A stretch of DNA of 46,048 nucleotides from Ignavibacterium sp. (lineage in GTDB: Bacteria; Bacteroidota; Ignavibacteria; Ignavibacteriales; Ignavibacteriaceae): NCBI GenBank assembly GCA_020354005.1, contig CP070637.1, positions 2,304,199-2,350,246 of the forward strand. The letters run 5' to 3'. Shown here in pieces: positions 17,044 through 25,810 of the stretch. A program made the translations under genes and the position numbers. The notes beneath the pieces are model-generated. The model ran no database searches, was not told the DNA's origin, and saw only the letters and a list, made by a program, of their open reading frames with translations. Position 1 is the stretch's first letter. The number at the start of each line of letters is the position of its first letter.

Positions 17044-17627
17044 CAAGTCCTCTGGAGTTAATAAATAATTCAATTAATACTAAAAGTAAAGTTAAAAATG
17101 TTTACTATAAAAGTGTCCAATAATATTTAACTTACTGCCCAAAATGATTTGAAGAACTCAACAACCAAAATTTATCGAAGCCTAAAATCAACATTTATGC
17201 CACGAAAATAAATCTTTATCAGTCGAGATAGTAATTTGCAAAATGTCATATTTATTAAAATGAGAATTTTGACCCATTTTGTATCACCATCAGATGCTCT
17301 AAAAATCTATAAGTCCTTTAACTATAACCAATTTCTCAATTCAAAAAATAATGTACGAGAAAAAAATTACATGCACAATCTATTTTACGAGTAAGAATAA
17401 TACCGAGTTCCATCAATCAATTTTTTAATCAACCCGAGCATAAAAATACTAATGGTTGGGAAAACAATTAAAAAATGAATTTTGCAACAAAAATGTGCCT
17501 TATTTAAAAATATTGCATTATTTTAGCATAGTTGTTGTTATGTTTCGAGAAAATATTGGGGTAAAAATCTTATAGTACAATTAGTTAATAATAAAGTATT
17601 CACTTATATGCACGGAGGACAAATTTA
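17044..17627 (+). promoter_or_regulatory. Divergent intergenic region, about 580 bases, no gene
   Basis: The stretch separates the minus-strand export/biosynthesis genes from the plus-strand aminotransferase, and must hold promoters for both directions. It is very AT-rich and no open frame of use is visible. A strong GGAGGA ribosome site precedes the ATG at 17628 and a GAGGAC precedes the ATG at 17043. I could not assign promoter boxes with confidence. Its length is much greater than other gaps here, so it may hold regulator binding sites. Confidence 0.5.
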
Positions 17628-18752
17628 ATGCAAGTACCATTTTTAGATCTAAAAGTACAGTATCAGTCCATCAAAACAGACGTGGACGCAGCAATTCAAA
17701 AAGTAATTGATAATACAGCCTTTATTCTAGGCGAATCTGTTGCCAACTTTGAGCAAAACTTTGCCAAAGCACACAATGCAAAGTATTGTATAGGAGTAAG
17801 CTCAGGAACTGACGGAAACCACCTTGCAACCTGGTCTTTGGGTATTAAGCCCGGAGATGAAGTCATTATACCTGCTAACACCTTTATCGCAACTGCGTGG
17901 GGCGCTACACTATGTGGAGCCACACCGATTATGGTTGATTGTCATCCGGATAACTACAACCTCGACCCAGAAAAAGTAGAGGCTGCAATCACACCAAAGA
18001 CAAAAGCAATTGTTGCGGTTCATCTATATGGTCAACCTGCTGATATGGATAAGCTAAGGGAAATTGCAAATCAGCATAATTTATTCCTTATTGAAGATGC
18101 CGCCCAGGCTCATCTGGCAGAATATAATGGTGAAAAAGTAGGGGGACTATCAACCGCTGCCTCTTTCAGTTTTTATCCGGGTAAAAACCTTGGCGCATAT
18201 GGCGAAGCAGGAGCTGTGTTAACGAATGATGATCAACTTGCAAATAATTTGAAAATGCTACGTGAACATGGTCAGTCAGAAAAGTATTGCCACCAATCAT
18301 TTGGTCACAACTACAGGATGGAAGGTATTCAAGGTGCTGTACTGGGTGTTAAGTTGAAATATCTTGATAAATGGACAGAAGGTAGAAGAAGAGTTGCCGC
18401 TAAATATAAGGAATTATTGAGTGACATAGACACAATTAGATTACCCATAGAAATGCCTTATGCAAAGCACGTTTATCACTTGTTCGTTATTCAGGTTAAC
18501 GGCAGCAATGGAAAAGATACGAGAGATAAACTGCAAAAATTCTTGGGTGAGAATGGAGTGGCTACCGGACTCCATTATCCAATTCCATTACATCAGCAAA
18601 ATTGTTTCAGTTATCTTGGTTACAAAGAAGGTGATTTTCCTGTAACAGAGCAACTAGCAACAACCGGGTTATCACTACCGATGTTTCCAGAACTGAGTGA
18701 CGACAAAATCCAATATGTTTCCGAGAAGCTTAAAGAGTTTTTCGTAAACTAA
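17628..18752 (+). CDS. DegT/DnrJ/EryC1 sugar aminotransferase (WbpE-like)
   Basis: This PLP enzyme aminates a keto group on a nucleotide sugar using glutamate. The 374-residue chain begins VPFLDLKVQYQSIK, typical of the family. It has GVSSGTDG at 56-63 for phosphate binding, IEDAAQAH at 155-162 (D157 contacts the PLP ring nitrogen) and the Schiff-base lysine K186 in FYPGKNLGAYGEAG. With the oxidoreductase at 20583 and acetyltransferase at 21623 it forms the WbpB/WbpE/WbpD-type set. That set oxidises C3 of UDP-GlcNAcA, aminates it and acetylates it to give UDP-2,3-diacetamido-glucuronic acid. Related enzymes for other amino sugars cannot be excluded. A GGAGGA precedes the start and a hairpin follows the stop, so it may be transcribed alone. 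Confidence 0.93.
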   Translation: MQVPFLDLKVQYQSIKTDVDAAIQKVIDNTAFILGESVANFEQNFAKAHNAKYCIGVSSGTDGNHLATWSLGIKPGDEVIIPANTFIATAWGATLCGATPIMVDCHPDNYNLDPEKVEAAITPKTKAIVAVHLYGQPADMDKLREIANQHNLFLIEDAAQAHLAEYNGEKVGGLSTAASFSFYPGKNLGAYGEAGAVLTNDDQLANNLKMLREHGQSEKYCHQSFGHNYRMEGIQGAVLGVKLKYLDKWTEGRRRVAAKYKELLSDIDTIRLPIEMPYAKHVYHLFVIQVNGSNGKDTRDKLQKFLGENGVATGLHYPIPLHQQNCFSYLGYKEGDFPVTEQLATTGLSLPMFPELSDDKIQYVSEKLKEFFVN

Positions 18753-18763
18753 ATGCGCTAAAT

Positions 18764-18798
18764 TGAGACAGAGAATAAAAATTTTTTTCTCTGTCTCA
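18764..18798 (+). terminator. Perfect 11-bp hairpin after the aminotransferase
   Basis: TGAGACAGAGA and TCTCTGTCTCA form a perfect eleven-pair stem about ten bases after the stop at 18752, with a T-rich loop. No long T run follows it on the plus strand, so termination may be partial. It probably ends the aminotransferase transcript. Confidence 0.65.
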
Positions 18799-19079
18799 GT
18801 CATTTCTATTGCTTTTGATTATTTGAAATCCTATTTTTTAATGAGGATGCTTCATCACGTTTAGAAATATTCAATCGACATCTCTATTTGTATAATATTT
18901 GGTGTGAGAGGGTTGTCTCATTATTCAATCCTAGAGGGCAGAGGCATCTCATATTGGAACCTTATCTAACATATTTATTGCAAAATCTGTCCAAATATTG
19001 ATGTTTTTAATGTTTCAATTGATGGCATAGTATTAGAGTTTACTTGAACTCAAATTTTGAGGGCAAATCCAAACACTTT
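18799..19079. other. Intergenic spacer, no gene seen
   Basis: About 280 AT-rich bases between the hairpin and the sugar phosphotransferase hold no credible open frame. A promoter for the downstream genes is expected because of the preceding hairpin, but I cannot place its boxes. Confidence 0.4.
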
Positions 19080-20519
19080 ATGAAAAAAATTCCACTGTAT
19101 AAGTATCTTTTAGGCATCACTGATGTTTTTGTATTGTTCGCCTCTTTTTTGGCTGCGATGTACTTACTCAGAAGTGATTCCTCACTTAATTTAATCGAGT
19201 TCGCAAATGTTGCTCAGGATTTAATTCTTGGTTTCTTCATTGTATCCATTGTATTTATTGTAATCTTCTATTACAACGGGTTATATAGATTAAATATTGT
19301 GTTAACCAGGGCATCTCATCTTTCACACATACTTAAGGCACTATATTATGGTGCTCTTAATATTGTATTAGTATCCCTACTCATTAACTCTTCAGGCATT
19401 GTCGATTCACGTTTACTAATATTTTTAGTCTTCATAATAGCTTACCCGACTTTATATCTGGTTCGTGCAGAGGCGATGAGAAGACTATATTTACTTTTCA
19501 GTAAAACCGGATTCAGAAGAAATATTTTAATACTCGGTGATGGCAAATCAGGAAAAATGTTAGCAACAAAGTTGATGTTTGAGAATCCAATTGGATTAGA
19601 AATAGTAGGTTTTGTTGATGAAGATAAACCATTAGGGGAGGAAGTTGTTATTGGTGCAAAGGTAGTTGGGCGATTCACAGATATTGAGAATTTAATCCAA
19701 AAGTATAGTGTAGATGAATTGATAATTGCCATCGATAGCGAAACACACGATAAGTTTTTAGATATACTCGATGCCTGCAAAAAATTAGATGTAAATGTTC
19801 GTATAACTTCCGAATTATTCGATGTTGTCGGCGAGAAAGTATCTACAGAAAAATATGCTGATATTCCTGTAATTGACGTTTCCTCACACTATAATAATGC
19901 TCTTACTTTGGGTGTAAAAAGAGCATTCGATATTGCTATTTCAATCTTCGCTTTAATAGTTCTCTCACCTGTAATGATTGCAATAATAGCTGCAATCAAA
20001 TTGTCATCTTCCGGCTCCGTTCTCTTCAAACAGACTCGAATCGGTAAAGGTGGCAAGGAATTTGAATTCTATAAATTCAGATCGATGAAGGTGTTAACTG
20101 GCAGCGAAGACGAAGATCGAATGAAGCAAATGCTAGAGTTCATGAAAAACGATAGCGCTGATGCGGGTACAAAAATTATTAATGAAGATAGGATTACCTG
20201 GATCGGCGGATTCATTCGCAAAACTTCCCTTGATGAGTTACCCCAGTTACTCAACGTTCTAAAGGGGGAAATGAGCTTAGTTGGGCCTAGACCGTGTCTG
20301 CCCTATGAATACGAGAATTACGACAGGTGGCAAAAACGCCGCGTAGAAGTAATTCCTGGTTGTACTGGCGTTTGGCAGGTTTGGGGAAGAAGCTCAGTAT
20401 CCTTTAAAGAGAGCGTAGTACTCGATCTATATTATATAAACAATATGTCGCCATGGTTTGATTTCCAGATAATGCTGCAAACCTTACCGGCAATAATAAC
20501 CGGTAGAGGCGCCAAGTAG
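19080..20519 (+). CDS. Undecaprenyl-phosphate sugar phosphotransferase (WbaP/WcaJ type)
   Basis: This membrane enzyme moves a sugar-1-phosphate from a nucleotide sugar onto undecaprenyl phosphate, the first committed step of repeat-unit assembly. From the ATG at 19080 it has 479 residues. A hydrophobic N-terminal third with several membrane helices precedes a Rossmann-like CoA-binding-type domain (NILILGDGKSGKMLA). The catalytic domain starts at about 279 (KRAFDIAISIFALIVLSP) and has FEFYKFRSMK, SLDELPQLLNVLKGEMSLVG, PRPCLP and PGCTGVWQVWGRS. A TTG twelve codons upstream would add MNSNFEGKSKHF, but neither start has a good ribosome site; I prefer the ATG. It lies among diacetamido-sugar genes, so that nucleotide sugar or UDP-GlcNAc may be its substrate. 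Confidence 0.92.
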   Translation: MKKIPLYKYLLGITDVFVLFASFLAAMYLLRSDSSLNLIEFANVAQDLILGFFIVSIVFIVIFYYNGLYRLNIVLTRASHLSHILKALYYGALNIVLVSLLINSSGIVDSRLLIFLVFIIAYPTLYLVRAEAMRRLYLLFSKTGFRRNILILGDGKSGKMLATKLMFENPIGLEIVGFVDEDKPLGEEVVIGAKVVGRFTDIENLIQKYSVDELIIAIDSETHDKFLDILDACKKLDVNVRITSELFDVVGEKVSTEKYADIPVIDVSSHYNNALTLGVKRAFDIAISIFALIVLSPVMIAIIAAIKLSSSGSVLFKQTRIGKGGKEFEFYKFRSMKVLTGSEDEDRMKQMLEFMKNDSADAGTKIINEDRITWIGGFIRKTSLDELPQLLNVLKGEMSLVGPRPCLPYEYENYDRWQKRRVEVIPGCTGVWQVWGRSSVSFKESVVLDLYYINNMSPWFDFQIMLQTLPAIITGRGAK

Positions 20520-20582
20520 ATATAAATTGATTGAGATTACCGCCAAAATGTGGTAACTTGATACCATAGAAGGAGGCTATTC

Positions 20583-21599
20583 ATGATAGTTGGTGTACTG
20601 GGTCTCGGATATTGGGGTCCCAACCTCGTTCGAAACTTTCTTGCTCATAGCGAAGTTTCCAAAGTAATTGGCTGCGACACTAGGAACGATAGATTAAAAT
20701 TTATTGCAGCCAGATTTCCTTCCGTTGAATTAATTAATGAATGTAACAAGTTAATGGAAGGTGAAGCGGATATCGTTGTAATCGCCACACCGGTTGATAC
20801 ACATTACAAGTTGGCTAAAAAAGCACTTGAAAACGGTAAACACATTTGGGTTGAGAAACCATTCACTTCCACATCTGCAGAAGCAGAAGAATTGATTGAG
20901 CTTGCCGAAAGAAAAAATCTGAAAATATTTGTGGACCATACCTTTATTTACAATGGTGCTGTTATAAAGATGAAAGAATTGGTTGATAAAGGAGAACTTG
21001 GTAATGTTCTATATTTTGATTCCGAAAGAATTAATTTAGGGTTGTTCCAAAGAGATGTAAATGTTGTGTGGGACTTAGCTCCTCACGATATTTCAATAAT
21101 GAACTATATTCTTCCCAAACACGAAGTTGTTGCAGTTAGTACTAATGGAATAGCTAATTTTAACGGCAGCGAGAATTTGGCTCACTTATGTGTCCAATTT
21201 AAACAAAACACTTTTGCTCATTTTCATGTTAACTGGGTTTCTCCTGTTAAGATAAGAAGAATGATTGTTGGCGGCGATAAAAAAATGCTCGTGTATGATG
21301 ATATGGAAGTTATGGAAAAGATAAAAGTATACGATAGCGGTGTAGACTTCGATACTACTGAAAGTATTCACCAAGCATTAGTTCAGTATAGAGTTGGTGA
21401 TATGTTCTCACCAAAGATTAATGCAACAGAAGCACTGGCATTAGGAGCACAGGAATTCATCTCGGCCATACAGGAAAACAGAGTACCATTAACGAGCGGG
21501 CAAGATGGTTTAGATGTAGTAAGAATTCTGGAAGCAAGCGACAAATCCATAAGGAATAATGGTGAGATAGTCGAGTTAGATTCTTCCGTTTTAATTTAG
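20583..21599 (+). CDS. Gfo/Idh/MocA oxidoreductase (WbpB/WlbA-like)
   Basis: This 338-residue NAD-dependent dehydrogenase starts VGVLGLGYWGPNLVRNF, with the dinucleotide-binding GLGYWG at 7-12. It has VEKPFTS with the conserved Glu-Lys-Pro at 91-93 and WDLAPHDISI near 163-172 with a catalytic-type histidine. WbpB-like enzymes oxidise C3 of UDP-N-acetylglucosaminuronic acid, giving the keto substrate of the aminotransferase. The acetyltransferase gene follows within 23 bases, which supports that assignment. A strong AGAAGGAGGC ribosome site lies before the ATG. Other Gfo/Idh/MocA reactions on nucleotide sugars remain possible. The UDP-GlcNAc 6-dehydrogenase needed to feed the pathway is not in this window. 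Confidence 0.88.
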   Translation: MIVGVLGLGYWGPNLVRNFLAHSEVSKVIGCDTRNDRLKFIAARFPSVELINECNKLMEGEADIVVIATPVDTHYKLAKKALENGKHIWVEKPFTSTSAEAEELIELAERKNLKIFVDHTFIYNGAVIKMKELVDKGELGNVLYFDSERINLGLFQRDVNVVWDLAPHDISIMNYILPKHEVVAVSTNGIANFNGSENLAHLCVQFKQNTFAHFHVNWVSPVKIRRMIVGGDKKMLVYDDMEVMEKIKVYDSGVDFDTTESIHQALVQYRVGDMFSPKINATEALALGAQEFISAIQENRVPLTSGQDGLDVVRILEASDKSIRNNGEIVELDSSVLI

Positions 21600-21622
21600 T
21601 AGAATTCAATATTTGATTTTAT

Positions 21623-22108
21623 ATGGAAAAGAAAAACATAAACAATGTTAAACTTGGTCAGGACGTAAAGATATTTGATTTTGTAAATCTTTACGGATGT
21701 TCGATAGATGATAATACTAAGGTTGGAACATTTGTCGAAATTCAAAAGAATGCAACAATCGGAAAGAACTGTAAAATATCCTCGCATACATTTATATGCG
21801 AGGGTGTTCATGTTGGTGATAATGTTTTTGTTGGGCATAACGTTACTTTTATCAACGACAAAAATCCGCGCTCTGTAAATGTGGATGGTAGTATGCAGAC
21901 AGAAGCCGACTGGGCTGTTGAAGAGACATTTGTAAAAAAAGGGGCATCCATTGGTTCATCAGCCACAATAATGTGCGGAGTTACTGTGGGTGAAAATGCA
22001 ATTGTTGGAGCTGGAGCCGTTGTAACTAAAGATGTTCCACCAAATACTATTGTAGCCGGCGTACCTGCAAAGGTTATTAAAGAAATCGCTGTTGAAACTG
22101 AAAAATAA
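21623..22108 (+). CDS. Hexapeptide-repeat N-acetyltransferase (WbpD/WlbB-like)
   Basis: This 161-residue left-handed beta-helix protein is built from hexapeptide repeats: [41 protein letters not shown] and, at the C-terminus, [21 protein letters not shown] loop between coils contains [29 protein letters not shown] is the usual ending of sugar N-acetyltransferases. WbpD/WlbB enzymes acetylate the 3-amino group of UDP-2-acetamido-3-amino-uronic acid with acetyl-CoA, and the adjacent oxidoreductase and nearby aminotransferase fit that route. Length matches the subgroup. It ends the plus-strand sugar group. Confidence 0.9.
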   Translation: MEKKNINNVKLGQDVKIFDFVNLYGCSIDDNTKVGTFVEIQKNATIGKNCKISSHTFICEGVHVGDNVFVGHNVTFINDKNPRSVNVDGSMQTEADWAVEETFVKKGASIGSSATIMCGVTVGENAIVGAGAVVTKDVPPNTIVAGVPAKVIKEIAVETEK

Positions 22109-22161
22109 AATTAATGGGGAACGAATTCTTATATAATTAAGGATTACCCTCTAAGGAAGGG

Positions 22162-22404
22162 TTATGATAGAAGTACGAACAGGGAGTAAACCAGTGAAAG
22201 AAAGTAAACAACACCTAAAATGAACTTAATCTTTCCTTTTAGTACCCTCTTCTCAAAACGATTTATCCCTCTCTTTAAATTAACCAATTGACCGTCTTCA
22301 TCAATTTGGGTAACCAACTGGATTAATTTCTTAGGATTAAGAGTAACTGATTCACTATTTTGAAAGAAAAATTTCATAAATAAAAATCTCTCGAATTTCT
22401 GCAT
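22162..22404 (-). CDS. Small putative membrane protein
   Basis: Eighty codons in the long form. A start ten codons in (ATG at 22377) is also possible, with GAGAGA about nine bases before it. The C-terminus is a single strong hydrophobic helix (FILGVVYFLSLVYSLFVLL) after a basic segment, and the N-terminal half is polar. I do not recognise the family. It is convergent with the acetyltransferase gene. Small size and lack of homologues I can recall keep confidence modest, but the charge and hydrophobic pattern looks coding. Confidence 0.5.
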   Translation of the reverse strand: MQKFERFLFMKFFFQNSESVTLNPKKLIQLVTQIDEDGQLVNLKRGINRFEKRVLKGKIKFILGVVYFLSLVYSLFVLLS

Positions 22405-22654
22405 TAATGACGACTCTTATAAGAAATATTTGTGCCAAACAGATAGTTTGATTATTCAGAATAAATGAGCTAATACACATTAGATGCCGCAATTATTACC
22501 TGTAGCATATTAGACAGGTGTAAAATATTTTTATATGTTTTATCTAAACAGTACAAAAATAAGGTAAAAACGCAATATTTCTTGTGATAAAAGATATGAG
22601 TTTACTAGAATTCCCCTTTTTATTAAATAGAATCAGGTTGGGCTTAACAAAGCA

Positions 22655-24085
22655 CTATTGTTCCCTTATTATTTCTACTCGTCTGTTCATTCTTCTGCCA
22701 GATTCTGTATTGTTATCACCTATTGGATCATTATCACCCATACCATAAGTAGTAAACCTGTCAGCTGAAAGACCTTTGAATTTCATAAAGTCAAGTACAG
22801 CATCTGCTCTTTCAGCAGAAATTGTTCTTATGAATTGGTCCGAACCCTGGCTATCCATATGACCTTCTATCCTCCAGCGTGAGTCAGGATCTTGCCTGAT
22901 TATTTCCAATGCCTCATTCAACTTTGCAATACCTTCAGGTTTTATGGTTGCCGTATTGTCATAGAATAGATCTTCTGCCGAAATTCTAATTTCATCAACA
23001 CTTACAACTGATATCTTGTCCGGACATCCATCTTCATCCTGAAATCCGTTAACTGTTTCCGGTTGATTCGGACATTCATCAAGCGAATCTGGAATTGCGT
23101 CACCATCATTATCATAATCAGGACAGCCATCTTCATCAAGGTAACCATCACGGTCTTCTGCAGTATCAGGACATGCATCTTTTGTATCTAACACACCATC
23201 TAAATCATTATCAGGATCTGGACATCCATCACTATCCGCAAATCCATCAGCATCTTCTGCACTTAAAGGACAGGTGTCTAACGAATCAGGAATTCCATCT
23301 GCATCATTATCCAACTCGGGACATCCATCCTGATCTTCAAAGCCATCAAAATCTTCTGGAACTTCGGGACAAGCATCAAATTCATTAATGATTCCATCTT
23401 TATCATCATCTCCCGGCGTGAATGGTGAAACAGAAATTCCAAGTGATGCAGTATAAAATAGATCATTATTCCTGCCTGCAAAAAGATCCTCCAAATAATC
23501 TGTGGAAGTGAGATGAATTCCCCCTGAAAGATTTACACTAAGTATATCCGTGACAAGATATTTAAATCCTAGAACTGCATCCCACACAGACCTGGATTTA
23601 GGGTAAGATCCTTCAAGATTACCTTCCAGTTTTACCCCACTCTCATCTTTAGGATCGAACCAAATATTTGAAAAACCAAGTTGAATATATGGAAAATACG
23701 TATCCTCAATCGAATACGTATAAGTTCCTGCAAATCCTACTATAAACATATCTGTTACAAAAATGGGAGGTATTGTATCTATAACACCATTTCTTGTTGC
23801 CACAGAACTTCTGCTATCTTCACCAGAGACCTGCCCCCATCCTAGATTCAGTTTTATTCCAAAAATATGTTCATTTGAGGTTGGAAAATATCGATCAACA
23901 GAGAACAAACCAAAGGGAGCAGGTTTTGTCCTCTTATAGTCGGTAAATCCAAATGTTGTACCCCCTTCCAAGCTGAATACCCATCTGCCGGAGAACGCGT
24001 GCACCTTCAGATCGGGATTAACTTGCCCAAATACTGAGAGTTGAATTGTCGTAAATAATAGTAAGAATAGGCTGCAAAATCTCAT
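22655..24085 (-). CDS. OmpA-family outer-membrane protein with TSP3 repeats
   Basis: This 476-residue protein starts with a signal peptide (FCSLFLLLFTTIQLSVFG, cleavage near 20). An N-terminal domain to about 222 is beta-rich and probably a membrane barrel. Thrombospondin type 3-like calcium-binding repeats at about 226-356 follow the pattern DxDxDG...D.CP, with four and a half units. The C-terminal OmpA peptidoglycan-binding domain at about 366-476 has IEGHMDSQGSDQFI, SAERADAVLDFM and the RRMNRRVEI end motif. It anchors the outer membrane to the cell wall. The TSP3 segment acts as a stiff, calcium-dependent spacer in the periplasm. No operon partner is seen; it is likely monocistronic. Confidence 0.93.
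   Translation of the reverse strand: MRFCSLFLLLFTTIQLSVFGQVNPDLKVHAFSGRWVFSLEGGTTFGFTDYKRTKPAPFGLFSVDRYFPTSNEHIFGIKLNLGWGQVSGEDSRSSVATRNGVIDTIPPIFVTDMFIVGFAGTYTYSIEDTYFPYIQLGFSNIWFDPKDESGVKLEGNLEGSYPKSRSVWDAVLGFKYLVTDILSVNLSGGIHLTSTDYLEDLFAGRNNDLFYTASLGISVSPFTPGDDDKDGIINEFDACPEVPEDFDGFEDQDGCPELDNDADGIPDSLDTCPLSAEDADGFADSDGCPDPDNDLDGVLDTKDACPDTAEDRDGYLDEDGCPDYDNDGDAIPDSLDECPNQPETVNGFQDEDGCPDKISVVSVDEIRISAEDLFYDNTATIKPEGIAKLNEALEIIRQDPDSRWRIEGHMDSQGSDQFIRTISAERADAVLDFMKFKGLSADRFTTYGMGDNDPIGDNNTESGRRMNRRVEIIREQ
23018..23410 (-). repeat. Coding tandem repeats (TSP3 units, ~33 codons)
   Basis: Within the OmpA-family gene, four and a half protein repeats of about 32-34 residues share the Asp-rich pattern DNDxDGxxDxxDxCP and an xDGCPD ending. 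The DNA copies are related but diverged, so this is a protein-level repeat, not a CRISPR or satellite array. Confidence 0.85.
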
Positions 24086-24385
24086 AAATCAGAATATTAT
24101 CTCAGAAAATTAAATAGGTACGCAATTTTTATGCTAATTGGTGCAACTATGTAAAGTTAAAAATTCCCACCCCCCGAATGTTAACCAATTGAATCGTATT
24201 ACACAATTACCATTAGAAAGGTATAATATTAAAAAATTTTACTGTTTTGAGGACTCAAAATATATTTAAAGAATAATGGAATTCTCTTTTTTAAATCTCT
24301 AATTTCCGATTGTTCACTTAATTTTTTTATTTACTTTCAAACAGGTTGATAATTAATTGACCAAAATTCATTAAAGGTGCAAAAA
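24086..24385. other. Divergent intergenic region, no gene seen
   Basis: About 300 AT-rich bases lie between the divergent OmpA-family and aminopeptidase genes. Promoters for both should lie here. I see an AAAGG ribosome site just before the ATG at 24386 but no promoter boxes I trust. Confidence 0.4.
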
Positions 24386-25774
24386 ATGTTTGAACAGCAG
24401 ATCTATACTGAAAGAAGAAAAAAATTAGTAGAAAATTTTGATTCCGGGTTAATATTATTTTTAGGAAACGATGAAAGTCCTTCAAATTATTCGGGTAACA
24501 CCTATCCGTTCAGGCAGGATAGTACATTTTTATATTACGTTGGTTTAGATATACCCGGATTAGCAGCCGTGATAGATGCTGATTCAAATACTACTACTTT
24601 ATTTGGAACCGATTTTTCAATCGATGATATAGTCTGGATGGGTCCGCAACCAAAAGTAAATCAACTGGCTGAATCAAGCGGGATAACTCAAAGCGAAAGT
24701 TTTGAAAACTTACACAGTAGCTTATCTAATGCAGTGAAACAAGACCGCAAGATCCATTACCTGCCTCAATACAGAAATGAGCACTTTTTGATGATAGGAA
24801 GCTTATTGGGAATAAAACCGGAAAGGGTAAATGATTATGCTTCAAAAAAACTGATTAAGGAAGTGGTTAAGCAACGATCAATAAAAGCAAAAGAAGAAAT
24901 TGAAGAGATTGATAAGGCCGTTGATATAGCTTACAGAATGCACACGGCTGCTATGAAGATGATAAAACCAGGTATGAGCGAAAGAAAGATAGCTGGTATG
25001 ATTGAAGGAATTGCATACTCAATGGGTGCTGGATTGGCGTTCAGACCCATAGTTTCTATCAATGGTCAGACATTGCATAACCATAGTCACGATAATACAA
25101 TTCAGGAAGGCAGCCTTTTAGTAAATGATTCAGGTGCCGAAACTGAATCGCATTATGCTAGCGATATTACAAGAACAATTCCTGCCAGCGGTAATTTCAC
25201 TGATAAACAAAAAGAAATTTACCAGATAGTTTTAAACTCGCAGATGAGGGCTATTGAAGCTGTGAGTCCGGGAGTTTCGAATAAAGATCTACACCTTTTA
25301 TCTGCAAAATCTATAGTTGATGGACTATCTTCACTTGGTATAATGAAAGGTAATCCTGATGAAGCTGTGCAGAAAGGTGCCCACGCTCTTTTCTTCCCGC
25401 ATGGTCTTGGACATATGATGGGATTAGATGTGCACGATATGGAAGGTCTTGGAGAAGATTATGTAGGATATGATGATAACTATTCCAGAAGCGATCAGTT
25501 TGGCTTAGCTTACCTGCGATTAGCAAAAGCTTTAGCTACCGGAAATGTTTTTACAATTGAACCGGGCATATATTTTATTCCCGAACTAATTGATAAATGG
25601 AAAAGTGAAAATAAATTTCCCGAATTTATAAACTACGAAAGAGTGGAAGATTACCGGAGCTTTGGAGGAATAAGGATTGAAGATGATATTTTAGTTACAA
25701 GCGATGGTTACCGTATCCTTGGTAAAGCAATTCCAAAAACTATTCAGGAAGTTGAAGAATTGGCCTCTGCTTAA
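24386..25774 (+). CDS. pepP: Xaa-Pro aminopeptidase (M24B, PepP type)
   Basis: This cytoplasmic di-metal peptidase removes an N-terminal residue before proline. From ATG 24386 it has 462 residues; a GTG three codons upstream is less likely because AAAGG is eight bases from the ATG. The N-terminal aminopeptidase-P domain has FLGNDESPSNYSGNTYPFRQDSTFLYY. The metal ligands of the pita-bread domain are seen in order: two aspartates in VNDSGAETESHYASDITRT (about 247 and 258), histidine in FPHGLGHMMG (about 340), glutamate in TIEPGIYF (about 390) and glutamate in GGIRIEDD (about 430). The gene stands alone and ends in a perfect hairpin shared with the convergent iorB. Confidence 0.95.
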   Translation: MFEQQIYTERRKKLVENFDSGLILFLGNDESPSNYSGNTYPFRQDSTFLYYVGLDIPGLAAVIDADSNTTTLFGTDFSIDDIVWMGPQPKVNQLAESSGITQSESFENLHSSLSNAVKQDRKIHYLPQYRNEHFLMIGSLLGIKPERVNDYASKKLIKEVVKQRSIKAKEEIEEIDKAVDIAYRMHTAAMKMIKPGMSERKIAGMIEGIAYSMGAGLAFRPIVSINGQTLHNHSHDNTIQEGSLLVNDSGAETESHYASDITRTIPASGNFTDKQKEIYQIVLNSQMRAIEAVSPGVSNKDLHLLSAKSIVDGLSSLGIMKGNPDEAVQKGAHALFFPHGLGHMMGLDVHDMEGLGEDYVGYDDNYSRSDQFGLAYLRLAKALATGNVFTIEPGIYFIPELIDKWKSENKFPEFINYERVEDYRSFGGIRIEDDILVTSDGYRILGKAIPKTIQEVEELASA

Positions 25775-25795
25775 TAAAAAGAATTATTAAGCAGA
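25766..25795. terminator. Perfect 12-bp hairpin between convergent genes
   Basis: TCTGCTTAATAA and TTATTAAGCAGA pair perfectly around a six-base loop. The stem includes the stop codon of pepP and ends 15 bases beyond the stop of the convergent iorB. It probably works as a terminator in both directions, although neither side has a long T run. Confidence 0.65.
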
Positions 25796-25810
25796 TTATA
25801 GGAGAATCGA

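Noticed and set aside
23095-23388. A 97-codon plus-strand frame rich in His and Gln
   Set aside because: It is the mirror of the Asp-rich TSP3 repeats of the OmpA-family gene, which explains its periodic His/Gln content.
23018-23410. Periodic repeats that might suggest a CRISPR array
   Set aside because: The period is about 99 bases, the copies are diverged, and they encode TSP3 calcium-binding units in frame. No cas genes are present.
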